Positions 11,700-23,204 of a stretch of DNA of 64,000 bases are shown here, one piece after another. This DNA comes from Dicyema japonicum (taxonomy: Eukaryota; Dicyemida; Rhombozoa; Dicyemidae), in NCBI GenBank assembly GCA_011109175.1, contig RDEW01000042.1, forward strand, positions 192,504-256,503, given 5' to 3'. Positions within the stretch are counted from its first letter, which is position 1. Every line of letters starts with the position of its first letter. The notes below the pieces were generated by a model. That model had not been told where the DNA came from, made no database searches, and saw nothing but the letters and a program-made list of their open reading frames with translations. Position numbers and translations under genes: made by a program.

Positions 11700-12610
11700 C
11701 ACCAAGGTATTAGCCGTCACTTAGTGATTTCTTAGATCGTGGTTAAGTATTTCTGGAACCATAAGAGGACGTTTACGGAATTTCTCCCCAGATATTGCAA
11801 AGTAATCCACCATGGTGACATTTGCTGCCATGCTTAGGTTCATTTTCAGGATGTGCCCAAACAGATTCCAACGTGCCTCCGTGACTGACACTCCAATGGG
11901 TCCCTCGAGGCATCTTTTGTATAATGCTTCACTCATTTCAGCTCAAGGAGAGTAATCTTCTATGAGTAAACCCTTTCTTTTCGAGATTACCCTTGTGCTC
12001 TAATTATAGATGAGAATCGGCTTCACAAAGGTTTCATACAGTCTGAGACGAAGAGTGAGGCAAACATGACGTCTTCCTATCCATTCGTCGGTTAATTTAG
12101 TCGGAATCTTTAGAAACCAAATATTTTAGATTTCTGCATCTTCGGATTCTACGAGATTCCATCAGTTTGATCTCGACTGTCTTTGTGGTGTCCATGGATA
12201 TGAACTATTTGCATATATGACCTGAAGCTTCCTCAAGAAGATACCATAGTGCTTCCAAGTCATTCGAGACAAATTCCACGTCGTCAGCGTACATAATTTC
12301 CACAACATTATTGCCTATAACTTTCTGAGATCGGGAAGAGCCGATTCCCAATAAACAACGAATAGTAACGGAAATAGAAAATATCATTTCCCAGGATAGG
12401 GTAATTCCAATGCGAACCCTCAACATCGTTTTGGAAATTAGAGTTTGTATCAAGATGACTGAGTCACTATTCAGAAATCTTTGAATTATTTCAATCAATT
12501 TTCCACGTAGTGCAGTGTCAAAAGCTCTGGTCAGATCTCTTAGCACTTCAAAATCTTTGCTGAATAGCACAATGGCATCTATGGCACCATCGTTGACCCT
12601 CCTGTTCAGA
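11700..12610 (-). mobile_element. Degenerate RTE-like LINE copy (family B), minus strand
   Basis: Minus-strand frames parallel the intact element at 29.5-32.4 kb. LTRAFDTALRGKLIEII, SVILIQTLISKT, RVRIG and IMYADDVEFVS correspond to its RT core, and EARWNLFGHILKM with SGEKF corresponds to its C-terminal domain. RT box B is lost and stops or frameshifts separate the pieces. The endonuclease half is missing. Confidence 0.8.
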
Positions 12611-13225
12611 AGCCACTATGATGGGCCAGATATTCTCTTGGTCCCGGTTTAGAATGATTTTCAATGAACTTTTCACCTTAGCTGGTCATTTTTAAATTCC
12701 AGTATCTAGCAAAGAGAACGGGAGGATTCTTCACAAAAAATGAATTCAGAAAACATATTTATATTCTTATCTACCACCAAATATCAGAGTCACTCAAAAA
12801 TGTTAAAACACGTAGAAACAACCATACCTACAATCATTAATTTTCGAATATATTCAGTATGGGCTAAAATAATGTTATTTTTAAATTTTAATAAACGCTG
12901 AGTATCTCAATTTCCATAGAACAGCAACAAAGGCATTATCACATAGAACATAAATCCATTGAGACCTTTGAAGGTCCATATAAGAGCCTTTAAAAATTAA
13001 GATTTTTGGCGCAAGTGGGTATCACATTCTCGACATGCGGGGAAAAAGTTATATTCAGTTACAGTTTTCTGAGGGATTTTATTTCCATCAAGAGTGATGT
13101 CTATAACACACTCTCCAAGCTTCCCGTTAGTTATGAACAAAGTGAAAGCTGACTTTTCTACTTAAAAACTAAATAAACTTCATTTTTACACAAAACCATA
13201 TCATCTACAACTCCGCTCAGACAGG
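12611..13225. other. AT-rich spacer, nothing recognised
   Basis: No coding, RNA or repeat structure is apparent beyond short A/T runs. Confidence 0.5.
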
Positions 13226-13229
13226 ACTT

Positions 13230-13460
13230 GCACTTTATTTAAGTAAAGAACTGTTATAACTAATCGTAATGGTCTTTACTTCTTTTTTCTTTATAGACCA
13301 GGTTCAGCAGTGAATTGTTAACTGATGACGGCGTCACTCGTCAAGCCAAAGCATCTTAGATGTATGGAACCTTCAACCGAATGTACAGTAGTGAGATTCG
13401 AACTAGGAGCAATCAGTCCTCTTGCCAAGCATTAGCTACACTCCGCCATCTGACTTTTCT
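13230..13460 (-). repeat. tRNA-derived SINE S1, copy 1
   Basis: On the minus strand the head reads TGGCGGAGTGTAGCTAATGC (A-box region) and CTAGTTCGAATCTC (B box). The body carries CTTGACGAGTGACGCCGTCA and the 3' end is ...AATAAAGTG. The same organisation occurs at 18285, 41040 and 45830, so this is a dispersed Pol III-type SINE rather than a tRNA gene. Confidence 0.75.
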
Positions 13461-13599
13461 GCTTAGCTGTAAAAATATAATTTTATTTTTTTATTTTATG
13501 ACAAAATACTAAACGAGAATCTCAATTACATCATTTCAACAAATATTTTTGTTATATTCAACTAGATTTTTGATTCGAAGGTTCGTCCAAACCTAGCCA

Positions 13600-14535
13600 A
13601 CTTTCTCTCTGGGTGACGTGGGAAAGTCGTCTGTGGGAAACTTATCGAAATCACGACTACTACTTAACGGACTACCCCGAGGTTATCCGCTTTTTCCGAC
13701 CCTTTTCAATCTTTTTATCCACGACCTACCAAATTCGAGGACGAAATCTTTTACTATTATCCTACTCAGACGACTTAATAATTGCAATACGCGATCGACG
13801 CAATTCGCAGGCGGAAGATAACATCGTCTATGATTGGCTGACTGCTAACCGACTAACTATTTCTGCCGAAAAATCAATGTGCCCTTTTCACTTCAGACAG
13901 TTGTTCAAAAGAAGATCCAAGAATTTTTATTAGTTCTGTCCAGATACAGGTGGTCTCCTTCAATTCTTGGGATAATCTTCGACAGGCTATTGAACTTTAA
14001 CTTACATGCGAAGACAGTCCTCACAAAAAGACTGCAGAAGTTGAATGTTATACGCGCACTTGTTCGGAAGATTCCTTTAAATTTGAACGGTTCTGTAAAA
14101 CGGCAAACCATCGCCGCGGCTGTGGAGTATGCCTCTGTTGCATGGAGATTCGCGTTATCAGAGACTACGCTCCACATAATCAATTCAATATACCGGAAAA
14201 CTATATTGATGATGGGCCCTCACTCTGGATCAACGGTTCACCACTACTACGAAAGCTGCGACCTGTAGTCGCGGAACCAGATTCCTTCAGGTCTGTAAGT
14301 AGGAAAGAAACCTGCTTAGCCTGTCCTTTTCCAAGGCAAAAAAAAGTCGATTGGTTAGGAAGCTCCCCTCCTCAATCAGATTTTCTGCAGGGATGAGAGA
14401 AGGCTTTACAGTAGTGAACATTGGGAGACCACAGACGTTGGATGCCTCGTTTGATCGCGGGAATTGGGATTACCTAACTGTTTGAATTTTTTTAGTCTTT
14501 CTTTCTCGGTGATCCCGGGGTAATAATAAATAAAA
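13600..14535 (+). mobile_element. Jockey/CR1-like LINE (family A), 5'-truncated
   Basis: Overlapping frames encode RT box B (PRGYPLFPTLFNLFIHDLP), the catalytic box as LLSYSDDLIIA, the thumb (SILGIIFDRLLNF) and LQKLNVIRALVRK, all shifted between frames. The catalytic box reads YSDD instead of the YADD of sister copies. The 3' end reads GGGATTACCTAACT followed by TTTCTCGGTGATCCCGGGG and an ATAATAAATAAA tail. Confidence 0.8.
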
Positions 14536-14879
14536 TTCAAATATAAGCGATTAATAACTGCTCGCTATGTTTTTTAGTTATTTTTTATAAAAATAAAATG
14601 TTGTCACATGGTTTAGTAGTTTAGTTTCATTCTAATTCTGGACTTTAGCACCGAAATACTATAGGAAATTCTAATTAAACGACAACGAGTTGGTCCAGAA
14701 TCATCCACAATCACGTGTTTCAAGAATACACCAGTCACACGTGTCATTATTAATTATTGGCCATCAAATTTACTAATCACATAGACTAATAATTATGGCA
14801 ATTTAAGTCTTATAATGAATTTTTTCATTTTATTATTAAAATAGATAAAAGCAATACAATTTTTTATTCATTAAAAATG
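14536..14879. other. AT-rich spacer between two LINE copies
   Basis: Nothing is recognised apart from poly-A/T-rich sequence between the tail of one LINE and the truncated start of the next. Confidence 0.5.
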
Positions 14880-16830
14880 TTTATTTCGAATGATCCTAAA
14901 CACAAGGAGCACTGATAGCTGCACCTCTCCTGATTTAACCCGGTGTTATCCCTCTTTAGCAGGAATCACTACATGGGATGTGAACTATGGTTTCTCCAGT
15001 GACCATAATCCTATCCTTCTTACGTTAAAGATTTCGGAGACGCCGGACATTACTGACGAACCGAAAAGTTTCAAGAATTATTAGAAGGTTGACTGACCTG
15101 GCTTCTGATTCGTAGACCTGGAATTGGTCAAAGGACTATCATCCCATATACGTTCGATAGATGAAGTCGCAAAAATCATCAGTGTGGCCATTCAAAAGGC
15201 TGACAACATATTTATTCCCCTCTCATCATACACGAATTTTATACCTTCAATTCCCGGACACTTACACTCATAAAACGAAGGAACCAAATAAAAAGATGCC
15301 ATCCGACGGAGTTGAAATCCATCAGACAACAAAAGTTCATCTCATCAATATTGGAAAACATTAAAACAAATTAAATCAGAGTTGGAAGATACGAACGGAA
15401 CCTGTAACCCCTCTTCAGAACATATTTGTCATATGCACCTTAATCTACTTATGAAACTTTACGATCAGCTTCAAGAAATTCTCTAAACAACTGGATATCA
15501 AAGTACGCAAACCGAAAAATGAACCTTACTAAGAACTATTCTCAGACAAGCAGATCACAGAGGTTATCGCCAAATTAAAGAACTCACAGGCCTGCGGCCC
15601 AGACAAAGTACATAGACCAATCTTATTGACCTCTACTATATCAAAAGTGTTAGAAAAGTTTATCCTATCTGAAATTACTCCTTCCCTTACTCAACCGAAT
15701 TTCCAACACGGATACCGTTCGGGAAGATCAACCACGACTCTCTTATCAACGCTTTCACAGTTCATGGTTTCAACACTACCCCAAAACACATGCGGACAAC
15801 AATGGTCTCGATTGACATCAGCAAGGCGTTTGACTCTGTACCGAGGAAACATTTAATTAGAAAAATCTTTGATTCAAAAATTCGCCCTAACTTGAAGCTA
15901 TGGCTGGCCAATTTTTTTATCTGGAAGACGTGGAAGGGTCATCTGTGGCCACCTCAGATCACGTTTATTACCAAACGAGTGTCCCAAGGTTCGCCTTTGT
16001 CCACCTCTCTATTCAACCTTTTCCTCCACGACCTGCCAGCAGACATTGACAAGAACTTCTTACTGCTTTCTTATGCTGACGATATCATCATTGCAACAAG
16101 AAGCTTAAGGTAATTAAAGCAGTTCGGCATCAGAAGCAGTCTCACTCGCACGAAAGAAAGTGGATTGTATCCACGATTCGTTGATAGCTAATTGTCTCTC
16201 GGTATCGGTCCAAAATCATCATGCACTCTATTCACCTCCGCCCTGCGGTCCAAAGAAGAACCAGAAATCTTCATTGGACATACTCGGATACCTGTCACAA
16301 GAAATCCTTCAATCCTGGAAGTGATACACGACAGGCTGTTCAATTTTACCTACAATGCCAAACAATTCTTCACCAAAGGACTACAGAAATTGAATGTCAC
16401 ACGGGACCTCTTCCAAAAGACCCCAGCGAATATGAATAAAGCAATCGGAACCATACACCGTCAGACAATCGAATATGCCTCTGCTGCGTGGAAATTCACG
16501 CTATCAGAGGCCACTATCCAAAAACTAAACTTACTGCAAAGGAAGATGTGGTTCCGGATTTCTACGCATTTGCGAGGAAGATGGACACCCACGAAGCCTC
16601 TCACTGTTCCACACAAAGTTAATCGGTTGGCTAAGAAATTTCCTTCCCCAATAGGCTTTTTCTGCAAGGATCAAAGAAGGCATTTCCGTTCGACAGTGGG
16701 ATCAATGGAGACGCACAGGCTTAGGAAGGCACGTTTGGTTGCGAGAACTGGGATCACCTAACTAGTTGACTTTACTTTGTCTTTCTTTCTCGGTGATCTT
16801 GGGGTTAATAAATAAATTTTTTTTTTTTTT
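14880..16830 (+). mobile_element. Jockey/CR1-like LINE (family A), EN end through 3' tail
   Basis: It begins inside the endonuclease (SSDHNPILLTLKIS, the SDH catalytic motif). RT follows: NFQHGYRSGRSTT, VSIDISKAFDSVPRKHL, VSQGSPLSTSLFNLFLHDL and LLSYADDIIIATRS, then a 189-aa thumb/C-terminal frame (16192-16761) ending VARTGIT. Frame changes near 15085, 15840 and 16110 make it inactive. The 3' end is GGGATCACCTAACTAG, a CTTTCTTTCTCGGTGATCTT block, TTAATAAATAAA and a T14 run. It is the most complete tail of the family here. Confidence 0.85.
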
Positions 16831-16864
16831 AAATAAAAATTTATTAAGGTAGTTAATTTAAATT

Positions 16865-17630
16865 AAAAATTAAATTAAGACATCTGAATGGCCATGCTAT
16901 TTCCCCTAACAATAGCCAACGAGATACGTTCTCGGAACCAACCAGTCTCTCGCGCGGATCAGCTCACATGAATGGAGCCGATCTTACGAACCAATCATCT
17001 GCTTGGGGCCAAGGATTCCTGACGTTTCCACCGCGAATGGAACAAATAGATACTCCTCCGAAATTCTCTGGTACTTCCTCCTCTTTCGTTCCTCGGCCTG
17101 CTTTGAAGCATGTCCTGGGTCTGAAGCAGAAGCAACCAAATTAGACGGGGAATAAGTATCAACACACGTCGCGTCCCAGATCAGGTTTCGTCCGTTGGCA
17201 AATGGAAAAGTCGTCATCCCATCAGGGCGTTTTCCATCGTTTCGGAAAGACCAGCAGGTTCTAACAGGCCAGCAGGTTCTAATGGTGTCCAGCAGAGGCA
17301 AGGGAATTCTTTAATGTCATGTTAAGACAGGAGTGCCTGGGGAAACGACCCGCACTCATCTTGCATGACAAGGGATGATAAACAAAAGGATCGATCCAAC
17401 GTCCACAGCGGCATTTTCTTTCGGCACACAATTTAAGACCAAGACGAAGCGAGGTAGCTATTCTCACAGCCTCATCATACAACAGGTTTCCAATTTCGGC
17501 AGATGGAAAAGCGTTCATCCATGCCCCCGTCGAGTGACAACTGGCTGTTTTGAGGCAGGCAAGCCTTCTTACATCTTCCGTCTTTTCAAGGGACTCTTTC
17601 TTCTTTTCGAAGACACAAAACAATAGGAAT
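16865..17630 (-). mobile_element. RLE-type LINE (family D copy 2), 3' fragment, minus strand
   Basis: Frames 17623-17279 and 17301-16984 carry the Cys-His knuckle (KCRCGRWID, then H and C), GRFPRH, then KRPDGMTTFPF and NLIWDATCVDTYS. The PD-(X)n-D restriction-like endonuclease residues are intact here, unlike copy 1. A frameshift at about 17290 coincides with a short tandem duplication (CCAGCAGGTTCTAA twice at 17246-17282). The end at 16870-16960 encodes FRERISLAIVRGNS, as in copy 1. Confidence 0.85.
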
Positions 17631-17639
17631 AAATAAAAT

Positions 17640-18284
17640 TAATTAAAAAGCCTACTTTATAAATGCTATTTTTTATATTTAAGTACTAGAAAAAATAAAT
17701 GTTATTTTAAGTTCTAAAAATAATTTTTAATATTTCTTTTTGAGTGTCAAACATAAATAATCATCGAATAATTTACCCCATTTGTAGAAATTCTTTTTTG
17801 TTATTCCAAAACCGAAGTGTTCATTGTTAAATAAAGCTAGATTGTTAAACATTAAACAGTTCACGTAGTAATTTGTTTAAGGATATCGGATATCCGCAAC
17901 TGTAATTATCACTATTTATTGTCCTTACTAATTCAAATGCATTCAATTTTGGGTTGATGAGACTCAAATACCAATCCGAGATGCATCCAACACTTCCTTG
18001 TTCAGAACTAAGGATTTCCTCTGAGTCCGAAACCTAGTCTGTGTTCATAAGTATAAGAGAGACATGTACTTTAAGAACGAAACTAAGTAGAATTTTCCTG
18101 CAATGGATCCTCACCAACTATACTGCATTGTATATTAAAGTTGATTTAACTTAACTAGCCTACCTGTCATACATACACATTGATCCAAGAACTAACGTTT
18201 AACCATAATAAATGACCATATGCATTCTTTGTCAATATAGTAACAGTCTTTCACGAGGGCCGTAATACTTATAGCATTGACACT
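17640..18284. other. AT-rich spacer, nothing recognised
   Basis: There is no convincing gene, RNA or element end. Confidence 0.45.
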
Positions 18285-18500
18285 TTATTAGAGTGAAGAA
18301 TAGTTATGCTAACTAATCGTTGAAAGAAAGGCAAGGAATGTTTCTTTGACTTCTTTTTTCTTCTAGTTCTTTACGAGTCCTTGTATTTGATTCGGTTCCA
18401 CAGTAAGCGATTCACTTATACAACGTCGTTAAAAACCAAGGCACCGTGGATGCATATAACCTTAAGTCGAGAATGTACAGCAGGGCGATTCAAACCTTAT
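18285..18500 (-). repeat. tRNA-derived SINE S1, copy 2 (diverged)
   Basis: It has the same layout as the copy at 13230: CACTTTATT at the low-coordinate end, CTTCTTTTTTCTTCTAG, a degraded core, and AGGGCGATTCAAACC as the reverse complement of a B box. Divergence is higher in the core. Confidence 0.6.
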
Positions 18501-19582
18501 TCTTTATTTTGAGTTATTAGATATCTGAGTTTGGGATCATGATGGATGTTAATTTGATATCTCATTCGATGGTGGATCTCCATATAAGGTTTCGTTGAAT
18601 TGGTGGTTCAAAGACTTAAAAAACAGGAAAACTGAACTCGGTCACTTTTTCTTGTCTACCATAAACTGTCTGGTTAGATGAGCAAGACTGAATTAGACAG
18701 TGCCATCGCAAATATATCTCGAGAAGGAAATGTCTCGGATTTAATTCATAGTTATATAATTTCAGACAAATCGACTAAAATACGGTAAAATAATGTTAAC
18801 AACCATCCTATACCTGCAGCCTCATACTGACGACCCTTCATGTTCTTTGACCCTTGATATAATTTTAACCCATAGCCTCGCGCATGTGACATTTCCTTTG
18901 TTCAGAACTTCTGGTTTCCAATGTCTCATGAATTCGTGCTAATAATGAAGCCATGTAGACATTTCGTGGAATATAGGTAAGCCAACCAACCAATCAACCC
19001 TTGGTTAGCTGTCGAATTATAATAATTGAAATAACATATTTAAATATCGAATTATAATTTACCCGTTTTAGTCAAACAACCTGCATTGGTCAATTTAGGA
19101 AAATTATGTTTTTAAATTACAGTAACTAATTATCCCAAGGAAACGTAAAAATATACAAAAAGCATTTTTATAATTTATTATATCTCCCTATTCAGTTCTT
19201 CAGGTTACTAATCTACTAACATGGTCTTCACGTCGTGGGTCATTCCGCTCGAGAGAAAACCGCCTATTTGTGTAGCTAACAGAACCGAAGTTTCTCCCTT
19301 ACCATGCAACTGTGTGGTTGGTAGTGACTACTAGACAAGCGCCAAGATTCAGTTCCCAGATCCTGTCATTGAACGAATCTTAGTCCTTTTACGTGAAAGA
19401 AACAGGTAGCTCACATGGCAGTCACAACCTCCAAGAGATTCATCATGCGGCATTTGATGCGACATATAATTTGAAGTCGGACCTGACAAGAGTAGAATCC
19501 ACCCGTATTTTGGTCGTCTAGAAAGACAGCCTAAATGTTTATGGCAATGAGTTAGATTAAATTGGAAGATAATTAAATTAAA
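18501..19582. other. Spacer, nothing recognised
   Basis: A moderately GC-rich block at 19200-19550 has no open frame of note and matches nothing else in the window. It may be an unrecognised repeat. 19562-19600 is an (AATTT)n-like run that is the tail of the next feature. Confidence 0.4.
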
Positions 19583-19795
19583 TTAAATTAAATTATTAAC
19601 CCCGGCTTCGCCAGCAAGTGGGAAGCCGGCGACCATCAAAGAGCGTGCAGTCCGGACAGGCCGCTCCCAGAGATCCTCGACTTTTGCATCCGGTGGTCCA
19701 GGGCAGGGAAAAAGGTCTCGAACTACTCTGCCAGCCAGAAAAGGGTGGTGTCCACACCGTAGGCGGAGCCAGTCGATTCTGATCTTCATTGGAAG
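19583..19795 (-). repeat. GC-rich retroelement 3'-end fragment with (TTTAA)n tail
   Basis: This island of high GC encodes, on the minus strand, IDWLRLRCGHHPFLAGRVVR and continues to GEAGVNN. It ends CCGGGGTTAATAA followed by repeats of TTTAA. Its GATCTCTGGGAGCG segment and 3' terminus resemble 21935-22050, so it is a dispersed 3' terminus. The parent element is not identified. Confidence 0.5.
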
Positions 19796-19799
19796 ATAA

Positions 19800-21059
19800 T
19801 GCTTATAGAAAATATAATAACCCCAACAATTATGATAAATAACTAAAACAATTAATTTATAATTTATTATATTATTTAATTTTCATAGATTATTACCATC
19901 TAGCCACATCTCCCCACATATAAATAAATCAGACTTTATGAACCTCTGCTTAAAAATGACATTTAGACGACACAATGCGACTCGTAATATTATTTTAATT
20001 ATTTGGCTTGTTTTCCTTATTTTTACAATTTTTTAAATTTAAAAGTGATTAGCAAACGCTTAATGGAATTATTTAGTTTGCGAAAATAAGTAAATTATAT
20101 GTTTTCGACCACCACAGCTTAGCTATGCAGTGGTAATGACAAAGCACGTGCAACCTGGTGACCTAACATGAATGTCATCACCTCCACTTGTTCCTGTAGA
20201 TTCCACAGGTCCCTATATAAAATAAGCTGATTTATCACCGACTTATATTCTTACAACAAGGATGCGAACTAATAATTAGAATGGATTGTTAAACCTTCAC
20301 AATAATCAATACACTGCTAAAATTTAAAATATCCTCCAAGAAACTTAAAATGTCCTTCCTAAATATTCTGACATTTTGACCAACAAAGGATAACACTAAA
20401 CTGAGTTTGCTTAATAAAATATATCTTTCTTGGTTATCGCTAATACTCATTATTGTACCCTTTATCGCATTTCTGGAATTCTCTTAAGAGTTGATCTGGA
20501 TGTCTCTTAAATCCAACTAGTACTAAATTCGTAGAGCTTAATTTACTGGAAGTTCCTCCCCTAACTGCAAAATCAAACATTCAACCAATTTTTGTTTTAA
20601 ATGGGTTGTCCTCAAAATATAAGACACTTTCAGCTAATCAATAAAGGAAGTTAATTTCATTAAGGAACAAGAAATGATCCCCAATATAGGAAAGTGACTA
20701 TACTGTCGTAAAACCACAAAATCAAAAGTAATATTAATTTAATATATGTGATACTTTTTTGGTGACAATACAACCACGTGTCACTCGTAATGTCTACACA
20801 AACTTTAAATTACTAAAATGTTGTAGAAACTATTTTTAGAACAACAATCAATTGTGATTACATTTCTAAAAATAAATGAGATTTTACAAACAAAATATTG
20901 ACCATTTTTATTTTTAGACCACCAAAAGATGTAAACTTGAATATATAAAACTACGACTGGGTAGTTCCTTTTTACAAAAAACATCCTTTGAGTCAATTAC
21001 CAACGGTATATTACGTTTTCCGAACATTTAAAATGATGGGAGTGCCGCTATTCGTCAAA
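19800..21059. other. AT-rich spacer upstream of the MEF2-like gene
   Basis: No gene is recognised. A degenerate tRNA-like stretch (TTAGCTATGCAGTGGTAA near 20112) lacks a B box. Promoter elements for the following gene cannot be singled out. Confidence 0.4.
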
Positions 21060-21702
21060 ATGGGAAGACGCAAAATAGAGATTGCAAAAATTAATAACGA
21101 ACGAAATAAACAAGCTAATATGACTCACTTATGTTATTAGGTCACTTTTGCAAAACGGAAAAAGGGACTGATGAAAAAAGCGGAGGAACTGGGCGTCCTT
21201 TGTGACTGCGATGTTGCCGTTATAGTTTTCAACTCTTCTGGGAGGTGCTTCTCTTACCTAAATAAACAAGACAATTCTATCGTTCAGAGATATATGGATC
21301 ATGGTCGTTTCGTTTGTTTATTTAAGTTAATGGGAGAATCACTCTCTCAAGGAAATTCGAAGAAAAACTAGATCACTTTTTAAATTCTACTGGCGGTGAG
21401 ATTGTCAATGTAACATTTTTTGTAATTCAGACTACATCCGTTCCTCAGCATTGTCAATACATCAGGCCAGTTAATTACCAGCAATACGAGCAACCTACGG
21501 AACCTTATCGTTTGATCATCATTATTATGTAGAAAATGCCGAATATAATCCCCACTTTTATGACCCACAAAACTACGTTCCTGGATTGGATGAGAACCAA
21601 TACTGGGATTATAACACTATGAATGTACAAAATCCTATGGGAAATAATTATCAAAACTACCACCACGATGACTGCTATCAAAATGGCAGGAATCATTACT
21701 AA
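21060..21702 (+). CDS. mef2-like: MEF2-type MADS-box transcription factor, four exons with 27-, 23- and 23-nt introns
   Basis: Exons 21060-21113, 21141-21303, 21327-21509 and 21533-21702 (570 nt) encode 189 aa. Exon 1 is MGRRKIEIAKINNERNKQ and exon 2 continues VTFAKRKKGLMKKAEELGVL, with CDCDVAVIVFNSSGRC after it: a MADS DNA-binding and dimerisation domain (residues 1-60) of MEF2 rather than SRF type. The intron after Gln18 is where animal MEF2 genes are split. Introns: 21114-21140 (GC-AG, 27 nt), 21304-21326 (GT-AG, 23 nt), 21510-21532 (GT-AG, 23 nt). Without splicing each join meets stops. The MEF2-specific extension (about 61-90) is only weakly conserved and the C-terminus (about 120-189) is short and Tyr/Asn/Gln-rich, much shorter than usual MEF2 activation regions. 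It should act in the nucleus on A/T-rich CArG-like sites. Confidence 0.9.
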
Positions 21703-21934
21703 ATCTAACATGTGTTTAATTTGATATTAGTATAGTTTCTTATTAAGTCTCTTATTTCACGATAATTTGTTAGATTGCATATTCCCTAGGGGAACTCAGT
21801 ATTCTTGTTAGGAGCTCACTCTCTTAGTCACAGACCTATAATCACGTTTAACAGAAATTCATTAAATAAGTTAAGGAAAGTATTTCTCGTTCTTCTAGGT
21901 TTTATAATATGAAGAATATATATTTATTACTACC
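21703..21934. other. Downstream flank of the MEF2-like gene
   Basis: AT-rich sequence; a possible poly(A) signal variant (ATTAAATAA) lies near 21865. Nothing else is recognised. Confidence 0.35.
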
Positions 21935-22050
21935 GGTCCCTTCGAGTGGAAGAAACCGGAGGCTACAAGAACGTCTTAGCAAAAGGGGACGCTTCCAGAG
22001 ATCCGACAAGCTATTTTGGTTCTATGCCGATTCGTAGGTGGGAATATATA
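21935..22050 (-). repeat. Retroelement 3'-end fragment related to 19583-19795
   Basis: On the minus strand CGGATCTCTGGAAGCG leads to CCTCCGGTTTCTTCC and then GGTAGTAATAAATAT. It parallels the 3' end at 19.6 kb with substitutions. It is a short non-coding remnant. Confidence 0.45.
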
Positions 22051-22289
22051 TTTAAACACAGTATTTTAAGCTCTCTGAAGGAGATTTACGTTCCTATCTA
22101 CTAGAATTAGACAATCGTCCTCTCCATTTTACCCATTATGCCTTCTTAACGACCAGATTTTTTCTTCACTTATCCGGGCCTCTTTCAGTACTGCAAAACG
22201 CCAAATAGACATGATGGATACCTAGGAGCGTTCTCTCTTGGCTTTAACTGGGGGAAAAATGATTAAATAAAATGTAGATTTTCTCAATT

Positions 22290-22460
22290 CTCTGCTCTCT
22301 ATTCTCTAGGAAGCTATTCTTCCTTTCCTCATTAATAACAGAACATTCAAATCCTTTAAAACACATTTATTCGCTCATATTCTTAATGAATCAGTAATCA
22401 AAAAAACATTTTGCAACGAACAATCAGATCTATTCAATTTGATGGAGAGTTAAGTCCCAT
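22290..22460 (+). mobile_element. Possible CR1/L2-type LINE C-terminal relic
   Basis: One frame reads PLINNRTFKSFKTHLFAHIL, the kind of sequence that ends many CR1/L2/RTE reverse transcriptases (LP..LR....FK..LKTHLF). No other LINE sequence adjoins it. Confidence 0.4.
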
Positions 22461-23200
22461 ATATATACCAAAAAGTCATCTCTGAAAATCCTCCCATAAA
22501 AGGAACGGCGTGGATACATGAAAGTGGTAGAAGCGGTCTAAGAATATCAAAATTCGTTCCGTATACTAACCTAATTAACTGTTATTCATTTATAGGAAAA
22601 TAGGAAATTTGTCTTCCCAGTAGTGATTTTAGCATAAGAAATTTTTTTTTCTATACGAGATGCAAATTTGGTAAAAATGACCTTTTGTAGTGTGGATCAA
22701 AAATAGATAAATAAAAGGTTAAATAACTCATCAATGGGTAAAAATCAGAAAAAAGCAGTAATGGAGTCCTAGTGAGAGTGGTATGGGTTCCAGTATTAAA
22801 ATGTCATTAAATTAGGACATGAATCAAGACAAAGTTATATTAACGAAGACAGAGTCCTAGATGATTTATCAACGAAAAATACAAAATATATATTTACCAG
22901 TAAACTAAAATTAAAATTCATATTATTTAAGTGAGAGTGAAGATTGACTAGCTGATGAGCAACCTCGATGAGAAGTCCAGAACCTTCAAGGAGGACCCAT
23001 GCGATTTCAACTATCTTTCGCATTTAACCTTACTTTCAGTGATAATAAAAAATTAATTCACAGCCAAAGTGGACGGTGGCAGAGATCAGACAGATGAATC
23101 TGATGTGGCAATGACGGCGAATCAGGATTTTAACTAAATAATTAATTTTTTATTTAATTAATCTTAATAAATATAATGGTTAACCTATTATGAATTAATT
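22461..23200. other. AT-rich spacer, nothing recognised
   Basis: No coherent frame or repeat was found. Confidence 0.45.
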
Positions 23201-23204
23201 TATA

